Source: Endomychus coccineus (taxonomy: Eukaryota; Arthropoda; Insecta; Coleoptera; Endomychidae). From it: a DNA stretch of 64,000 nucleotides. The DNA lies in the NCBI GenBank assembly GCA_958510875.1, contig OY294072.1:434001-498000 (forward strand), given 5' to 3'. Position numbers and translations under genes: made by a program. Shown one piece after another: positions 1-11,740 of this stretch. The notes below the pieces were generated by a model that was given only the letters and a program-made list of their open reading frames with translations, did not search any database and was not told the DNA's origin. Each line of letters opens with the position of its first letter. The first letter of the stretch is position 1.

Positions 1-1583
1 ACGACCGATTAGAGTTTAGACGTAGAAACATGCCCAATCAAATGAACACCTATCTAATCGCCTACTCGGCCAACATTCAGCAACATAATTTGGAACTTTG
101 CAATTTCATATGTCCCAATTGCGAAGCTATACATTTCCAGGCTGAACAAAATGCTAATGGCTTATACAAAGATTGCTGTGAATTGGGTAAAGTACAACTT
201 CAGGAACAACAAGACGTTCCAGCACGTCTATTAGAACTGTACACGACAAACAGTGAAGAAGCCAGACATTTTCGACAGAGAAGTATAACGTACAATAACG
301 CCCTATGTTTTGCCAGTGTATGCGTGAGCGAAATACAAAATCCAAATTTCCTAGGAGCCACAGGTTTCTATAAAATTCAGGGTCAATTTGTACATTACAT
401 ACATCACGTAAACCCGTTAAGGGGACGTGATCAATATCATGCACAAAATCCAGGTCGTTTGTATTTTTTAGATGCCAATACGGCCTTCAACGAGCGAATC
501 GCCGACGCAGAAAATCGAAATTGCAGACCGGCACTGTTGCAACAGTTAGAAAACTTAATTAGAAACATAAATCCTTTTGCACAGGCTTACAGCAATCTGC
601 GAGAGGTTGCGGCAGATCGACCCCACGACACGGTCACTCTACGATTGCTACAAACACGAAACCGACATATAAACCCACCTCTTATAAACGAGGTGGCCGT
701 TATTTTTGAAGGTAATTATTTAGGTGCCATAGAAAATTACGAGCTGAGAGTGTACGCCAGACAAGGTCACAGAGTAGTCCCCCGGCCCATCTCCATTCTC
801 AACAGCAACTGCGATCCTCTATGTTACCCGTTGTTGTTTGCCCATGGCGAGCCAGGTTACGCTTGCAACGTTCCACACACCAGAGGACCCGGTAAAGTGA
901 GTATGCGAGAGTATTACCTTTACAGGAAAAATTTCAGATCGAACGAGCGAAATAATCAACGCCGTCGCTTTAACGTCTACATAGACTGCGGTCGATTATC
1001 CCACAAGCTGATCGTCGACGCTTACGTAAAAATAGAAAACGAACGCATGGATTTCATACTGAGAAACCAACATCTGCTACGTGGTGCAGGTTTTAACGAC
1101 ATGGAGGACTATCTCAACGTGCAAGCGAACGAACGAGATTTACCTCTAGGTCGTGTTATTATACTACCTTCTACGTTTCAGGGATCGCCACGAAACTGCC
1201 TCCAAAACTACCAGGACGCCATAGCCATCCTGGCGAAATTCGGCAAACCCGACATGTTTATCACGTTCACGTGTAATCCGCAATGGCCCGAGATTAGAGA
1301 AAATCTACACGCTGGTCAACAATCTGGCGATCGTCCCGATCTCATAAATAGAGTGTTTCACTTGAAATTGAAGGAATTGTTATTGGACATCAACAGACGA
1401 CACGTGTTTGGTGTAACTACAGCCTTCCTGTACGTGATCGAATTCCAAAAACGAGGTTTACCCCACGCACACATCCTGATGTGGTTGCGAGAACAAGACA
1501 AGTTCAGAGAACCCGAAGACGTAGACCTATTCGTATGTTCCGAGATACCACATCCACAACACGAACGAGAATTATACGAAAAG

Positions 1584-1645
1584 GTTCGTGGTGACATACA
1601 TTTTTCTCGCTACATTGAAAATTTCAAACGAATTTTTCGTTTCAG
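1584..1645 (+). other. Predicted Helitron intron 1 (62 bp)
   Basis: Starts GTTCGT and ends TTTCGTTTCAG. Removing it joins ...ELYEK to VQRQMIHGPC, the continuous sequence expected in Helitron Rep proteins. The donor is weaker than the other three. Without removal the frame stops at 1659-1661. Confidence 0.7.
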
Positions 1646-2006
1646 GTCCAAAGACAAATGATCCACGGCCCCTGTTTTCCTCTCAACGAACAAGCATTGT
1701 GTAGAGGTGAAGACGGCCGGTGTACGAAGAAATTTCCCAAAGAATTTTGCGAACAAACAATGTTTGTCGAAAACAGCTATCCACAATACCGTAGAAGAAA
1801 CGACGGTAGAACGATTCGGAAGGCTCGAGCGGTACTAGACAATCGTCACGTAGTTCCGTATAACAAATACCTACTCAACAAATACGACTCCCACGTTAAC
1901 GTCGAAATATGTTCATCACTTAGAAGTTTGAAATACATCTTCAAGTATGTGTACAAAGGTTATGATACCGTACGCGTTCAATTGCGCCGCGAACATATGG
2001 ACGACG

Positions 2007-2062
2007 GTAAGTTATTTTTCTGATTCCATAATCGGTTCATCAATTTCCTGATTCGTTTACAG
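2007..2062 (+). other. Predicted Helitron intron 2 (56 bp)
   Basis: Donor GTAAGT, acceptor GTTTACAG, phase 1. Removing it restores MDDGGEALVHNEV and the expected Rep continuation. Read through, the frame stops within the intron. Confidence 0.8.
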
Positions 2063-2520
2063 GTGGTGAGGCGTTGGTACACAACGAAGTTGAAACGTAC
2101 GTAGACCAAAGATATGTTTCGATAAACGAGGCGGATTGGCGAATTAACGCTTTCCCGATGCACTAGAAAAGTCACGCCATTTACAGATTGGACGTGCACT
2201 TGCGAAACGAGCAATACATCTATTTCCGTCAAGGTAACGAAGAAGCGGCTGCGAATCTAGCCAGACAAAGGAACACAACGTTGACGGCATGGTTACAGTT
2301 GAACGTAAACGATCATCAAGCCAGACAGTTCCTTTATCAAGAAATTCCACTCCATTACGTCTTCAATAAGACTGATTACAGATGGACACGAAGGATACGA
2401 GGTGCTGACAAAATCATACCCAGAATGTATAGCGTATCTCCAAGAAATAAAGAGACGTTCTATCTACGAATGTTACTATTACACGTACGTGATGCTACAT
2501 CTTTCGCCGACATCAGAACT

Positions 2521-2585
2521 GTAAGAAATTTGGCGATTTTACGTTCGATTCGTTGGTAACATATTTTCCTCTCATTCCCTAACAG
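2521..2585 (+). other. Predicted Helitron intron 3 (65 bp)
   Basis: Donor GTAAGA, acceptor CCCTAACAG, phase 0. Joins ...SFADIRT to VNDIVYDTFELACRARN, a junction continuous in the family. Read-through ends at a stop inside. Confidence 0.8.
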
Positions 2586-3637
2586 GTGAACGACATAGTT
2601 TACGATACGTTCGAGTTGGCATGTAGAGCACGTAACATTCTACAAGACAACGGCGAATATCGTCGTTGTTTAGAAGAAGCCAGACTCCAACAAATGCCCA
2701 GGCAGATGAGAGTCATGTTTGCAATGATGCTGTTGAACTGCAACTTGACGAACGCAAACGAGTTATGGCAACAATTCAAGTCGTACATTTACGAAGATCA
2801 TACACGGCGTGGCGATAACGCCAACACTGCCGAAATAAAAGCGCTCAGACACATTATGACGATCTTACGAGCGAACGACAGACATATAGAAGAGTTCGAA
2901 ATCGCGTTACCGCACAATATGCAAGATGCAATAATGATTGATGATGAAGGTAACGATGACGAACACATAATGGCACACGTCGATGATCTCGAACGCGATA
3001 TCGTGAACGAGATGAATCTAAACGAAGAACAGAGAGCGGTTTTCGACGCTGTCGTCGAAACCGTCGCAGATCCCCTCCGTCAACCGAGATTGTTCTACGT
3101 AGATGGACCAGGCGGCACCGGAAAAACGTTTCTCTACAACGCCATCATTTCGAAGCTGACGAGAGAAAACGTAGCAGTGCTAGCAACCGCGTTGACCGGC
3201 ATAGCGTCCACGCTCCTGAAAACCGGTAGAACGGTACATTCCACTTTCCAATTACCTGTACCGACAATCGAAACGTCCACTTCTGCATTCACTCCGCAGA
3301 ACGGGCAACGATTCGTCCACGTTTCGGCGATAATTATAGACGAAATATCGATGGCAAGCAAATACGCTCTCCATTGTGTCGACGAAATTTTGAAAAATAT
3401 ATGCGGCGACGGACGACCGTTCACCAACAAGGTTATCATCCTCGGTGGTGACTTTAGACAACTGTTACCGATAGCGCCAGGTACTGGTGGTTCCGGCCCA
3501 AGTTTCAACCTGTGCGTTAAACGAAGTCCCCTATGGGAGAGATTCCACAGAATGTCGTTGGTTCACAACGTTCGAGCGAATCCAGACGAAAACGAATTCA
3601 AAGAGAGGCTGCTTCGCATCGGCAACGCCACAGAAAA

Positions 3638-3705
3638 GTAAGTTTGATAAATGGTTGTTTTTTGTAACGTTCTACACTGATTAATATATTTTCTTTTTCT
3701 TACAG
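3638..3705 (+). other. Predicted Helitron intron 4 (68 bp)
   Basis: Donor GTAAGT, pyrimidine-rich tract and acceptor TTCTTACAG, phase 2. Joins ...RIGNATE to NQLAVERQLPPEY inside the helicase domain. It is the strongest intron of the four by consensus. Confidence 0.85.
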
Positions 3706-4517
3706 TCAATTAGCCGTAGAAAGGCAATTACCTCCGGAGTACGTGTCCATACCGGCTAGATGTTTGGTACGAGACGTGGTAACCGAGATCTACGGCGAAC
3801 ATGTAAACGTCGATGACGAGACGCTACAGCAAAAGGTCATCCTTTGTCCAAAAAACGACAGTTGCGATGAACTAAACGAACGCATCCTCAACAGAGCCAG
3901 GCGTACGCAAGAAAACGGAATCGCTATAGCACAGCCGATCCGAACCTACATGAGCGCCGATTCTGTAGTTGCCGAAAACGAAGAGGTAAACTTTCCGGTC
4001 GAATTCTTAAACACCGTGAAATCAGGTACCTTACCGCCTCATCAATTGAAAATTTGCGAAGGTAGTATAGTCATTTTATTGAGAAACTTGGCCATAGATC
4101 AAGGTTTATATAACGGAACTCGATTACAAATCATTCGTATGCTCGATAACTTCTTGCATGCGAAGATTGTTTCAGGTTCTAGAGTGAACGACGAAGTATT
4201 CATTCCCAGAATGGATCTAACGACGACTGCAGATCGAAACATTCCGTTTCAGCTGAAAAGACGTCAGTTTCCGATCAAGTTGGCGTTCGCAATGACGATC
4301 AACAAGGCGCAAGGTCAGACCTTCGACAGAGTGGGTATCTATCTACCACAACCAGTTTTCGCACACGGTATGCTTTACGTAGCTTTATCGAGAGCACGAT
4401 CCTACGACGCCGTGAAAATACAAATAGACGAAACTAGGACTCAAGGTAAATTGTTGCGGGCCCACAACCCAGATGTTTTTACAAAAAATATAGTCTATAT
4501 GGACGCCTTACATTGAT

Positions 4518-6448
4518 ATGCTAATCGTCATTTCGACGATGACGAATGTTGATTCATTTGAAATTTTAATCCATGTTGTTTTTTATAAACAATCGAAACG
4601 TGTTATTATTTGCTCTTATATACAATGTAAATACAATTAGATTCGGACGTATGCAAGAACGCGTGCTCACGAAGCCGTTATGTATAAGCAATACACATAT
4701 GTTTCGGATTGAAAGTATAGACATTGTACATATTTGTGAAACGTGTACGTTTCGTTTGGATTATTTACCGCATCACACGACACAAATTTCAAATTTACAA
4801 ACATTAATTCCTTTTTAGAGAATGAAAAAAGTTTACCTTTTGAACTCTATAATAATAATAGAACTGTCCTACATCGATAAGATGAAGGTCAAGGTAAACT
4901 GGTTTCACATAAATGCTAATCGTCATTTGGACGAAGACAAATGTTGATTTATTTGAAATTGTAATCAAAGTTGTTGTTTATAAACCATTGAAACGTGTTA
5001 TTATTTGCTCTTATGTACAATGTAAATACAATTAGATTCGGACGTATGCAAGAACGCCAAGCCGTTATGTATAAGAAATACACATATGTTCCGGATTGAA
5101 AGTATAGACATTGTGGATATTTGTGAAACGTGTACGTTTCGTTTGGATTATTTACCTCATCACACGACACAAATTTCAAATTTACAAACATTAATTCCTT
5201 TTTAGAGAATGAAAAAAGTTTACCTTTTGAACTCTATAATAATAATAATAGAACTGTCCTACATCGATAAGATGAAGTTCAAGGTAAATTGGTTTCACAT
5301 AAATGCTAATCGTCATTTGGACGAAGACATATGTTGATTTATTTGAAATTGTAATCAAAGTTGTTGTTTATAAACCATTGAAACGTGTTATTATTTGCTC
5401 TTATATACAATGTAAATACAATTAGATTCGGACGTATGCAAGAACGCTAAGCCGTTATGTATAGGAAATACACATATGTTCCGGATTGAAAGTATAGACA
5501 TTGTGGATATTTGTGAAACGTGTACGTTTCGGTTGGATTATTTACCTCATCACACGACACAAATTTCAAATTTACAAACATTAATTCCTTTTTAGAGAAT
5601 GAAAAAAGTTTACCTTTTGAACTCTATAATAATAATAATAGAACTGTCCTACATCGAAAAGATAAAGGTCAAGGTAAACTGGTTTCACATAAATGCTAAT
5701 CGTCATTTGGACGAAGACAAATGTTGATTTATTTGAAATTGTAATCAAAGTTGTTGCTTATAAACCATTGAAACGTGTTATTATTTGCTCTTATATACAA
5801 TTTAAATACAATTAGATTCGGACATATGCAAGAACGCCAAGCCGTTATGTATAAGAAATACACATATGTTCCGGATTGAAAGTATAGACATTGTGGATAT
5901 TTGTGAAACGTGTACGTTTCGTTTGGATTATTTACCTGATCACACGACACAAATTTCAAATTTACAAACATTAATTCCTTTTTAAAGAATGGAAAAAGTT
6001 TACCTTTTGAACTCTATAATAATAATAGAACTGTCCTACATCGATAAGATGAAGGTCAAGGTAAACTGGTTTCACATAAATGCTAATCGTCATTTGGACG
6101 AAGACAAATGTTGATTTATTTGAAATTGTAATCAAAGTTGTTGCTTATAAGCCATTGAAACGTGTTATTATTTGCTCTTATATACAATGTAAATACAATT
6201 AGATTCGGACATATGCAAGAACGCCAAGCCGTTATGTATAAGAAATACACATATGTTCCGGATTGAAAGTATAGACATTGTGGATATTTGTGAAACGTGT
6301 ACGTTTCGTTTGGATTATTTACCTCATCACACGACACAAATTTCAAATTTACAAACATTCATTACATTCCTTTTTAGTGAATGGAAATAGAGTTTGAATC
6401 TATCGAATTATAATAATAGTGGATTTTTCCTGATTCGATAAGACGAAG
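4518..6448 (+). repeat. Five tandem copies of a ~390 bp unit 3' of the Helitron
   Basis: Copies start at 4518, 4913, 5303, 5693 and 6080 (spacing 395, 390, 390, 387), each opening ATGCTAATCGTCATTTNGAC. The first copy begins one base after the Helitron stop (TGA 4514-4516) and is the most different, with extra bases near 4660. The last copy decays from about 6355. Each copy has an inverted repeat GAAACGTGTACGTTTC (7-bp arms; first copy 4738-4753), with one arm mismatch in copy 3 where GTTTCGG replaces GTTTCGT. A minus-strand frame of 80 codons stays open in three copies, which is expected from the tandem structure and is not evidence of a gene. Tandem arrays near Helitron ends are known in Helentron/HINE elements, so this may belong to the element. 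Confidence 0.9.
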
Positions 6449-7399
6449 TGTGCCATAAGTTGAGCATCGACTTCTCTCGAACGAAAATTCACTCAAAAAA
6501 CTTTGATAGAAACTTTCAAACTAGGTTAATAGGATTTACATTTCGATGTAATTGAAATATCACCTGAAATGATATTAACGAACACGGTATTTGATATTTT
6601 TCAAACTAAAACGCTTAAAAAAATTCAAAGTACGTATTATTGTTAACGAAAATTTATAATATTAATCGATATTAGTGAAAGATATCAAATCCAAGCTGTC
6701 TACCTCCCCGTGGTGTGTTCGTCAATAAAAATAATTGTTCTTTATATTCTTATCAAATTATTTTTCATTACAAAATATGTATGTCAATAAGAATTATCGA
6801 ATAACTCAATATAAAATTACAATTATTTTTAGCCAAAGTACAGCTATTTTATCATCTATCTATTATTAATATTTTCTTATTGATTATTTCTAACTTTCTT
6901 TTAGATATTCAACACTGAACACACAAGTTACAAAATCCAACAAGTAAATGAAAATCATATTCCACATACATTTATTATTGTTATATTATGTACATTGTAG
7001 TATTTTTTTCAATTAATAAAAATTACATATCTATACTTTTGACATTTACTTAGTGTAGAAAAATTTTAATTTTCGGAAGTTGGATAATTAAACGAAAATT
7101 CAAGAAAATGATGTATAACATTCAATTTACAAATATTAACAAACTCCTCCACCTTACTGTACCATTCCAAAAGGTTAATAACTACTACCTTTAAATATAT
7201 CTCACAGTAGGTATAGTTGAATAATTTCCAAGTGCTTCAGAATAGTAACAAATGATACTCTGTTAACATTGGTAAGTAGGTACAAGATTCAAGTAATTGT
7301 TACAGTAAGTATACGTAAATTGTTTCTTAATGGGTGACAGTTTTGAAGAAGTTAATATATGTTGCCGTTCAGTCCATGAGCTAATAAAATACAAACAAT
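6449..7399. other. AT-rich stretch, nothing recognised
   Basis: No open frame of note, RNA gene or recognisable element. The Helitron 3' terminus (short hairpin followed by CTRR) should lie here or upstream, but I could not place it convincingly. Confidence 0.5.
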
Positions 7400-7883
7400 G
7401 TTAACTTTGAACCTATTAGAAGGTGGTGACAGCCACAAACCGGGTCGAAAACTGTTTTGAAATAGTTAATTTTCGAAAAATAAACGGTTTTCTATAAGGT
7501 ACCTTCCTCTGTTTACTTTAAATAGGTAGGTACTTTTGAAGAAATAGAGTTGCTTTTCATTCAAATAAGTAATGAAAATGATACTCTTTTAACATTCGTA
7601 TAAGTAAGTACACAGTTCAAGTAACTGTTGTAGTAATTATATGTAGATTCTTTCTTAAAGTGCCAACGATTTTTGAACAAGTTAATATCAGAATGTACTT
7701 CCGTCAATGAATTAATTAAATTTGTATTTTACAATATCAATGATTCAAAGACATTTTAATTTTGAAAAAGTAGAGTTGCAATATTTTAATTTGTTGTATA
7801 GTATTTGAGGAGTCATGTAGTTGTAGAGCGACTACATTTTATAAGCATTTTCTTTTGCAATACTTGAAGTTTCTTTGATTTAA

Positions 7884-8160
7884 TTATATAACCTACAATT
7901 GGCAAAGTAATGTACGTAACAAATTCAAGAGAGTACTTTAGAATTACACCTTGGACCAAGATTTGACTCCATTCCAATTTTATACTCTTCTATGAATACC
8001 TACCACTCTCTATATAACCTATAAATGTCAAAGTGACATACGATTTATACCATAGAATAACTTGTGACACGTGCTAATAGTAACATTTTGTATGAACGCG
8101 TACCTATCTCTATATAACCTACAACTGTCCAAGTGACGTCTGTCAGAGTGACAACCTAAA
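7884..8160 (+). promoter_or_regulatory. U1 TATA/TGAC-box module
   Basis: Three spaced copies of a box TATATAACCTA followed 8-15 bases later by AAGTRA-type sites: near 7888, 8013 and 8111. The last continues into AAGTGACGTCTGTCAGAGTGAC. Resembles core-promoter TATA elements with bZIP/CRE-like TGACGT sites; function is inference. Confidence 0.4.
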
Positions 8161-8239
8161 GGTGCCCATACGCCTCACCAAAAGGTTACCACGCACTATC
8201 ATCCGACTAAACCCTTACAAAGGCGTTGCATATGAAAAC

Positions 8240-9900
8240 AACTGTACGTCAGCGGGGCGTAGCCCGTAAAATCAACTAACTAGAATAAGCGACAGTTTAA
8301 GTTGGTGCACAAGTTACCAAAAATCAAACTAGGAATATGGCCCCGACAAGCGAGCGGAGCGAGCCTGGAAAATAGTCGAAATGTTAACTTTGAACCTTTT
8401 AGAAGGAAGTGATAGCCACAAACCGGGTCGAAAACTGTTTTGAAATAGTTGATTTTCGATGAATAAACGGTTTTCTAAAAGGTACATTCCTCTGTTTACT
8501 TTAAATAGGTGGGTACTTTTGAAGAAATAGAGTGGCTTTTCATTCAAATAAGTAATGAAAATGATACTCGATTAACATTGGTATAAGTAAGTACACAGTT
8601 CAAGTAACTGTTGTAGTAACTATATGTAGATTCTTTCTTAAAGTGCCAAAGATTTTTGAACAAGTTAATATCAGAATGTATATCACATCAAGGATGTTAT
8701 ATAACGTTCGCACAAATAACGAAATGGCATTCAAAGTATAGATTTTACAATTTTAATACTAACAATTGGACTTTGCAAATACATATACAACAAGAATCAA
8801 GGTGAGAGTAAAGTTTTATAATGAAATACTACCATTTATTAAGTTGTTCCTTGCATTATATCCATGTAACCTACAACTACCAGAGTGACGTCTGTCACAG
8901 TGACAACCTGAAGGTGCCCATGCGTCTCACATGAAGGTTACCACGCACTATCAACGACTAAACCCTTACAAAGGCGTTGCACATAAAAAACTGCATCTTA
9001 GCGGGGCGTAGCCCGTAAAATCAACTAACTAGAATGAGCGACAGTTTAAGTTGGTGCACAAGTTACCAAAAATCAAACTAGGAATATGGACCTGACAAGC
9101 GAGCGGAGCGAGCCTGAAAAATGGTCGAAATGTTAACTTTGAACCTTTTAGAAGGTGGTGATAGCCACAAACCGGCTCGAAAACTGTTTTGAAATAGTTA
9201 ATTTTGGTTAAATAAACGGTTTTCTATAAGGATGTTATATTATAACGTTAGCACAAATAACGAAATGGCATTCAAAGTATAGATTGTATAGTTTCAATAC
9301 TAACAATTGGGCTTTGCAGAATATGTATGTAGAAAGAATCAAGGTAGGATTAAAATTCAATAATGAAATACTCCCATTTACTCTGTTGTTCCTTGCATTA
9401 TATCTATGTAACCTACAACTGTCAAGTTGACGTTTGTCCAAGTGACAACCTAAAGGTGCCCATACGCCTCACCAAAAGGTTACCACGCACTATCCGACTA
9501 AACCCTCAAAAAGGCGTTGCACATAAAAAACTGTTAACAGCGGGGCGTAGCCCGTAAAATCAACTACAGAATAATAATGTTGTTACTCCATAAAAGAAAG
9601 AGGTATAGTAGGATTAAAATTCAATAATGAAATACTCCCATTTACTCAGTTGTTCCTTGCATCATGTAACCTACAACTGTCAAGTTGACGTTTGTCCAAG
9701 TGACAACCTAAAGGTGCCCATACACCTCACATAAAGGTTACCACGCACTATCCGACTAAACCCTCAAAAAGGCGTTGCGCATGAAAACAACTGTACGTCA
9801 GCGGGGCGTAACTTAGCGGGGCATAGCACAACGGGGCGTAGCCCGTAAAATCAACTAGTCGGTATTAGAATAAGCGGCAGTTTAAGTTGGTAGTCAAGTT
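8240..9900 (+). repeat. U1 ladder of promoter-like subrepeats
   Basis: The segment CGGGGCGTAGCCCGTAAAATCAACTA recurs near 8251, 9001, 9540 and 9832, in most copies followed by the GCGAGCGNAGCGAGC motif and the GTTAACTTTGAACC module. Copies differ by internal deletions. At 9799-9845 the microrepeat AGCGGGGCGTA is itself present three times. No coding frame of note. Confidence 0.75.
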
Positions 9901-10380
9901 ACTAAAAATCAAACTAGGAATATGCGATTTTCGACCTAATCGACGAACATTTTTGAACACGACAAGCTAAACGAAGCGAGCGCAGCGAGCTCGAAAAATG
10001 ATTGAAACGTTAACTTTGAACCTTGTAAAAGGTGGTGATAGCTCCAAACCGGGTCGAAAACTGTTTTGAAATAGTTAATTTTCCGTAAATCGAATGACGT
10101 TCACGTTAGAAGCCCGTAGCTCGCGAGTTAGAAAAGTGCAAATTTACGGTACATAGAACGTCTTTACGAGGACTTTTGGCGTGCCGTTTTCGCTCCATGT
10201 CGTTAGATTATGAGCGGGGTCATAGGATAGGCACATTTTTGAGCCCCAAAATGTCTTTTAAATACGAAAATTTAATTAAAATAGAAACAGGTACTCTCAG
10301 GTCTCACCTATGCACGTCTAACGTGCAACGTACCAAAGGGAATTTTCCAGCTACTAAAATATACCCGAAGCGGATAAATG

Positions 10381-10833
10381 CTAGCGGCCCATAGCAAAAA
10401 AGACTTTATTACAGCTGGCGCCGGCCGCACGGGCCACGAAACGGCCCCAAATTAACAAGATCGAGGTAAAATGTATAAACTCTAACTTACGCGGAGCGGG
10501 CTCCTCGAGGGAAACTTCAAAATGATTTCGTTCGTAGCTTATTACATAGGAGGTTTGGCCTTCATGCAATTGTGTTTTTATACAATTTGAACCTTCTAAT
10601 TTCGATAGGCCAAGTGAAAATCCTGGAGCCTCAAGCGCTAAAGATATCTGAGTGTTTAAACTTTCGTATAAAATTGCGAAATTTGGCATTCTTAGAAACG
10701 TCAAATTAATTAATCTGACACAAGAGTTGGGGATATTTTTATTCAAATCGATATAATACCAATTTTTGTCATCCATATTGCAAGATTTTCTCGGGAATTT
10801 TCCAAAATCAAAAACTAGGGCCTCTACGTTCAA
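10381..10833 (-). CDS. ORF150, copy in U1, unknown protein
   Basis: An uninterrupted 150-codon frame that recurs in every unit. I do not recognise the family. The protein starts MNVEALVFDFGKFPRKSC, has a likely second start at MDDKNWYYIDLNKN (residue 20), a conserved centre LALEAPGFSLGLSKLEG, and a conserved end GASCNKVFFAMGR with a short hydrophobic run FTSILLIWG before it. There is no signal peptide, no zinc finger and no catalytic motif that I can name. The C-terminal codons contain AATAAA, which could act as a poly(A) signal inside the frame. The local GC content is higher than the surroundings. It may be a real product, or a chance frame kept open by homogenisation. Confidence 0.4.
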   Translation of the reverse strand: MNVEALVFDFGKFPRKSCNMDDKNWYYIDLNKNIPNSCVRLINLTFLRMPNFAILYESLNTQISLALEAPGFSLGLSKLEGSNCIKTQLHEGQTSYVISYERNHFEVSLEEPAPRKLEFIHFTSILLIWGRFVARAAGASCNKVFFAMGR

Positions 10834-11360
10834 TTAAAATTCACCATTCGAAAGATCGTCATCGATAATGTTAATATGACACCAAACTAATTCCAAGACG
10901 TAACCCAAAAATGCCGCTAAGTAGCTTAAAATAAATCATAAAGATTTGACGTGTTTTGACGGTAACCTATGTAAGGATTAAGTGATAACTCACGAAGAGA
11001 ACTGATTTTGGAGGTGTATGTATAATGGAACGATGTAGAAATAATACCAAGAGATCTTAAATAGCTATATACTGCTCAGAAACTTCCTAAATGGTCCATG
11101 GACGAAGGTATACTTCCTAGGGGTACAAGTACATTTCTACATCCTTGGAAGCTTTGGGGCACGAAATAGCATATATATCGACTGTAGAATCTTTTCAATA
11201 AGCTATGCAACAAATCTATGGTCTTATTTCACCAAAATCTAACCTTATTCATAGTCTGGGAGTTATATGTAGTAAACAACATGTCTCTAACTAAAAGTCA
11301 ATAAAACTACATAAATAAGATATGAACGTGGGGCCCCATCTATTAAAAAACGTTCTAGAG

Positions 11361-11740
11361 GTATGTCTGAACAATGTGTAACAATAAGACTTTCCATATT
11401 TTATTTTAGAAATAGATAAATTGAGAATATCAATTATGGTGCCTACATACATATTCTTGCAACAAACTAAAGTACATAGGGATGAAAGAATAACAAAACG
11501 ATTAAGAAAGGTATGTACATCATCTACGATATTAGTACAACTGATTTACTAAGATACATAACAAGATATGTGTCATATTCTACAGTAAGCGTAGCATCTT
11601 CCAGTAGCAGCACGATCATTGGATTCACTCAGAATTACTTCAAATTCACAGTACAAGCCTTTCAAAGTACTCGAGTAATGTCACTATAGATACAATAAAG
11701 ATATTTTCATATACATGTGTATGGTGTATTATGTATTAGG
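11361..11740 (+). other. U1 intron-like segments and poly(A) signal
   Basis: GAG|GTATGT to TTATTTTAG (11361-11409, 49 bp) and AAG|GTATGT to TTCTACAG (11511-11585, 75 bp) look like two small introns. They are followed by AATAAA at 11694-11699 and a GT-rich run (TGTGTATGGTGTATT). The piece between the introns is open in the frame that continues SIKKRSR across the first junction. Same arrangement in U3 (27804, 27957, 28140), U4 and U8. No start codon in frame was found upstream. Confidence 0.3.

Larger units (their letters stand above)
3..4516 (+). pseudogene. Helitron Rep/helicase, five exons, one in-frame stop
   Basis: Rolling-circle transposase of a Helitron: an HUH-type Rep nicks and joins single-stranded DNA, and a PIF1-like SF1 helicase unwinds it. 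Joining exons ~30-1583, 1646-2006, 2063-2520, 2586-3637 and 3706-4516 gives about 1411 residues in one consistent frame. Visible in order: a cysteine cluster CNFICPNC near residue 25, MFITFTCNPQWPEI (~409), the HUH motif RGLPHAHILMWL (~475), the paired-tyrosine motif KYIFKYVYKG (~613), Walker A GPGGTGKT (~965), Walker B IIIDEIS (~1041), GGDFRQ (~1078), and C-terminal INKAQGQTFDR and ALSRAR. The frame is open upstream of the ATG at 30 to the window edge, so the true N-terminus probably lies outside. One TAG at 2164-2166, inside FPMH-stop-KSHAIYRL, interrupts it; family members usually have an acidic residue there, so GAG to TAG is likely. Otherwise intact, so recently active. Identity is secure; the exon borders are inferred. 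Confidence 0.93.

Noticed and set aside
5729..6358. Repeated 80-codon minus-strand frames in the 390-bp repeats
   Set aside because: They are open only because the tandem copies are alike; two copies are broken, and there is no start context, motif or composition signal.
6600..6720. Helitron 3' terminus candidate (hairpin TAATAT...ATATTA near 6658)
   Set aside because: AT-rich stem of only six base pairs, with no CTRR end at the right distance.
7500..7560. Telomeric repeat, suggested by TAGGTAGGTAC and TAACCT strings
   Set aside because: Only isolated short strings, no run of TTAGG or similar.
10176..10394. Plus-strand frame of 72 codons overlapping the end of ORF150 (also 18029-18277)
   Set aside because: Different starts between units, no conserved motif, absent in U3-U8; probably a chance frame.
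10405..10416. Splice acceptor TTATTACAG|CTGGCG inside the ORF150 region, plus strand
   Set aside because: Lost in U3 (ATTACGACTGG), U7 and U8 (ATTACAACTGG).
11100..11130. Extra splice donor GAAG|GTATAC near ATGGTCCATGGACGAAGG
   Set aside because: Changed to GATATC or GATATT in U7 and U8, so not conserved, unlike the GTATGT pairs.
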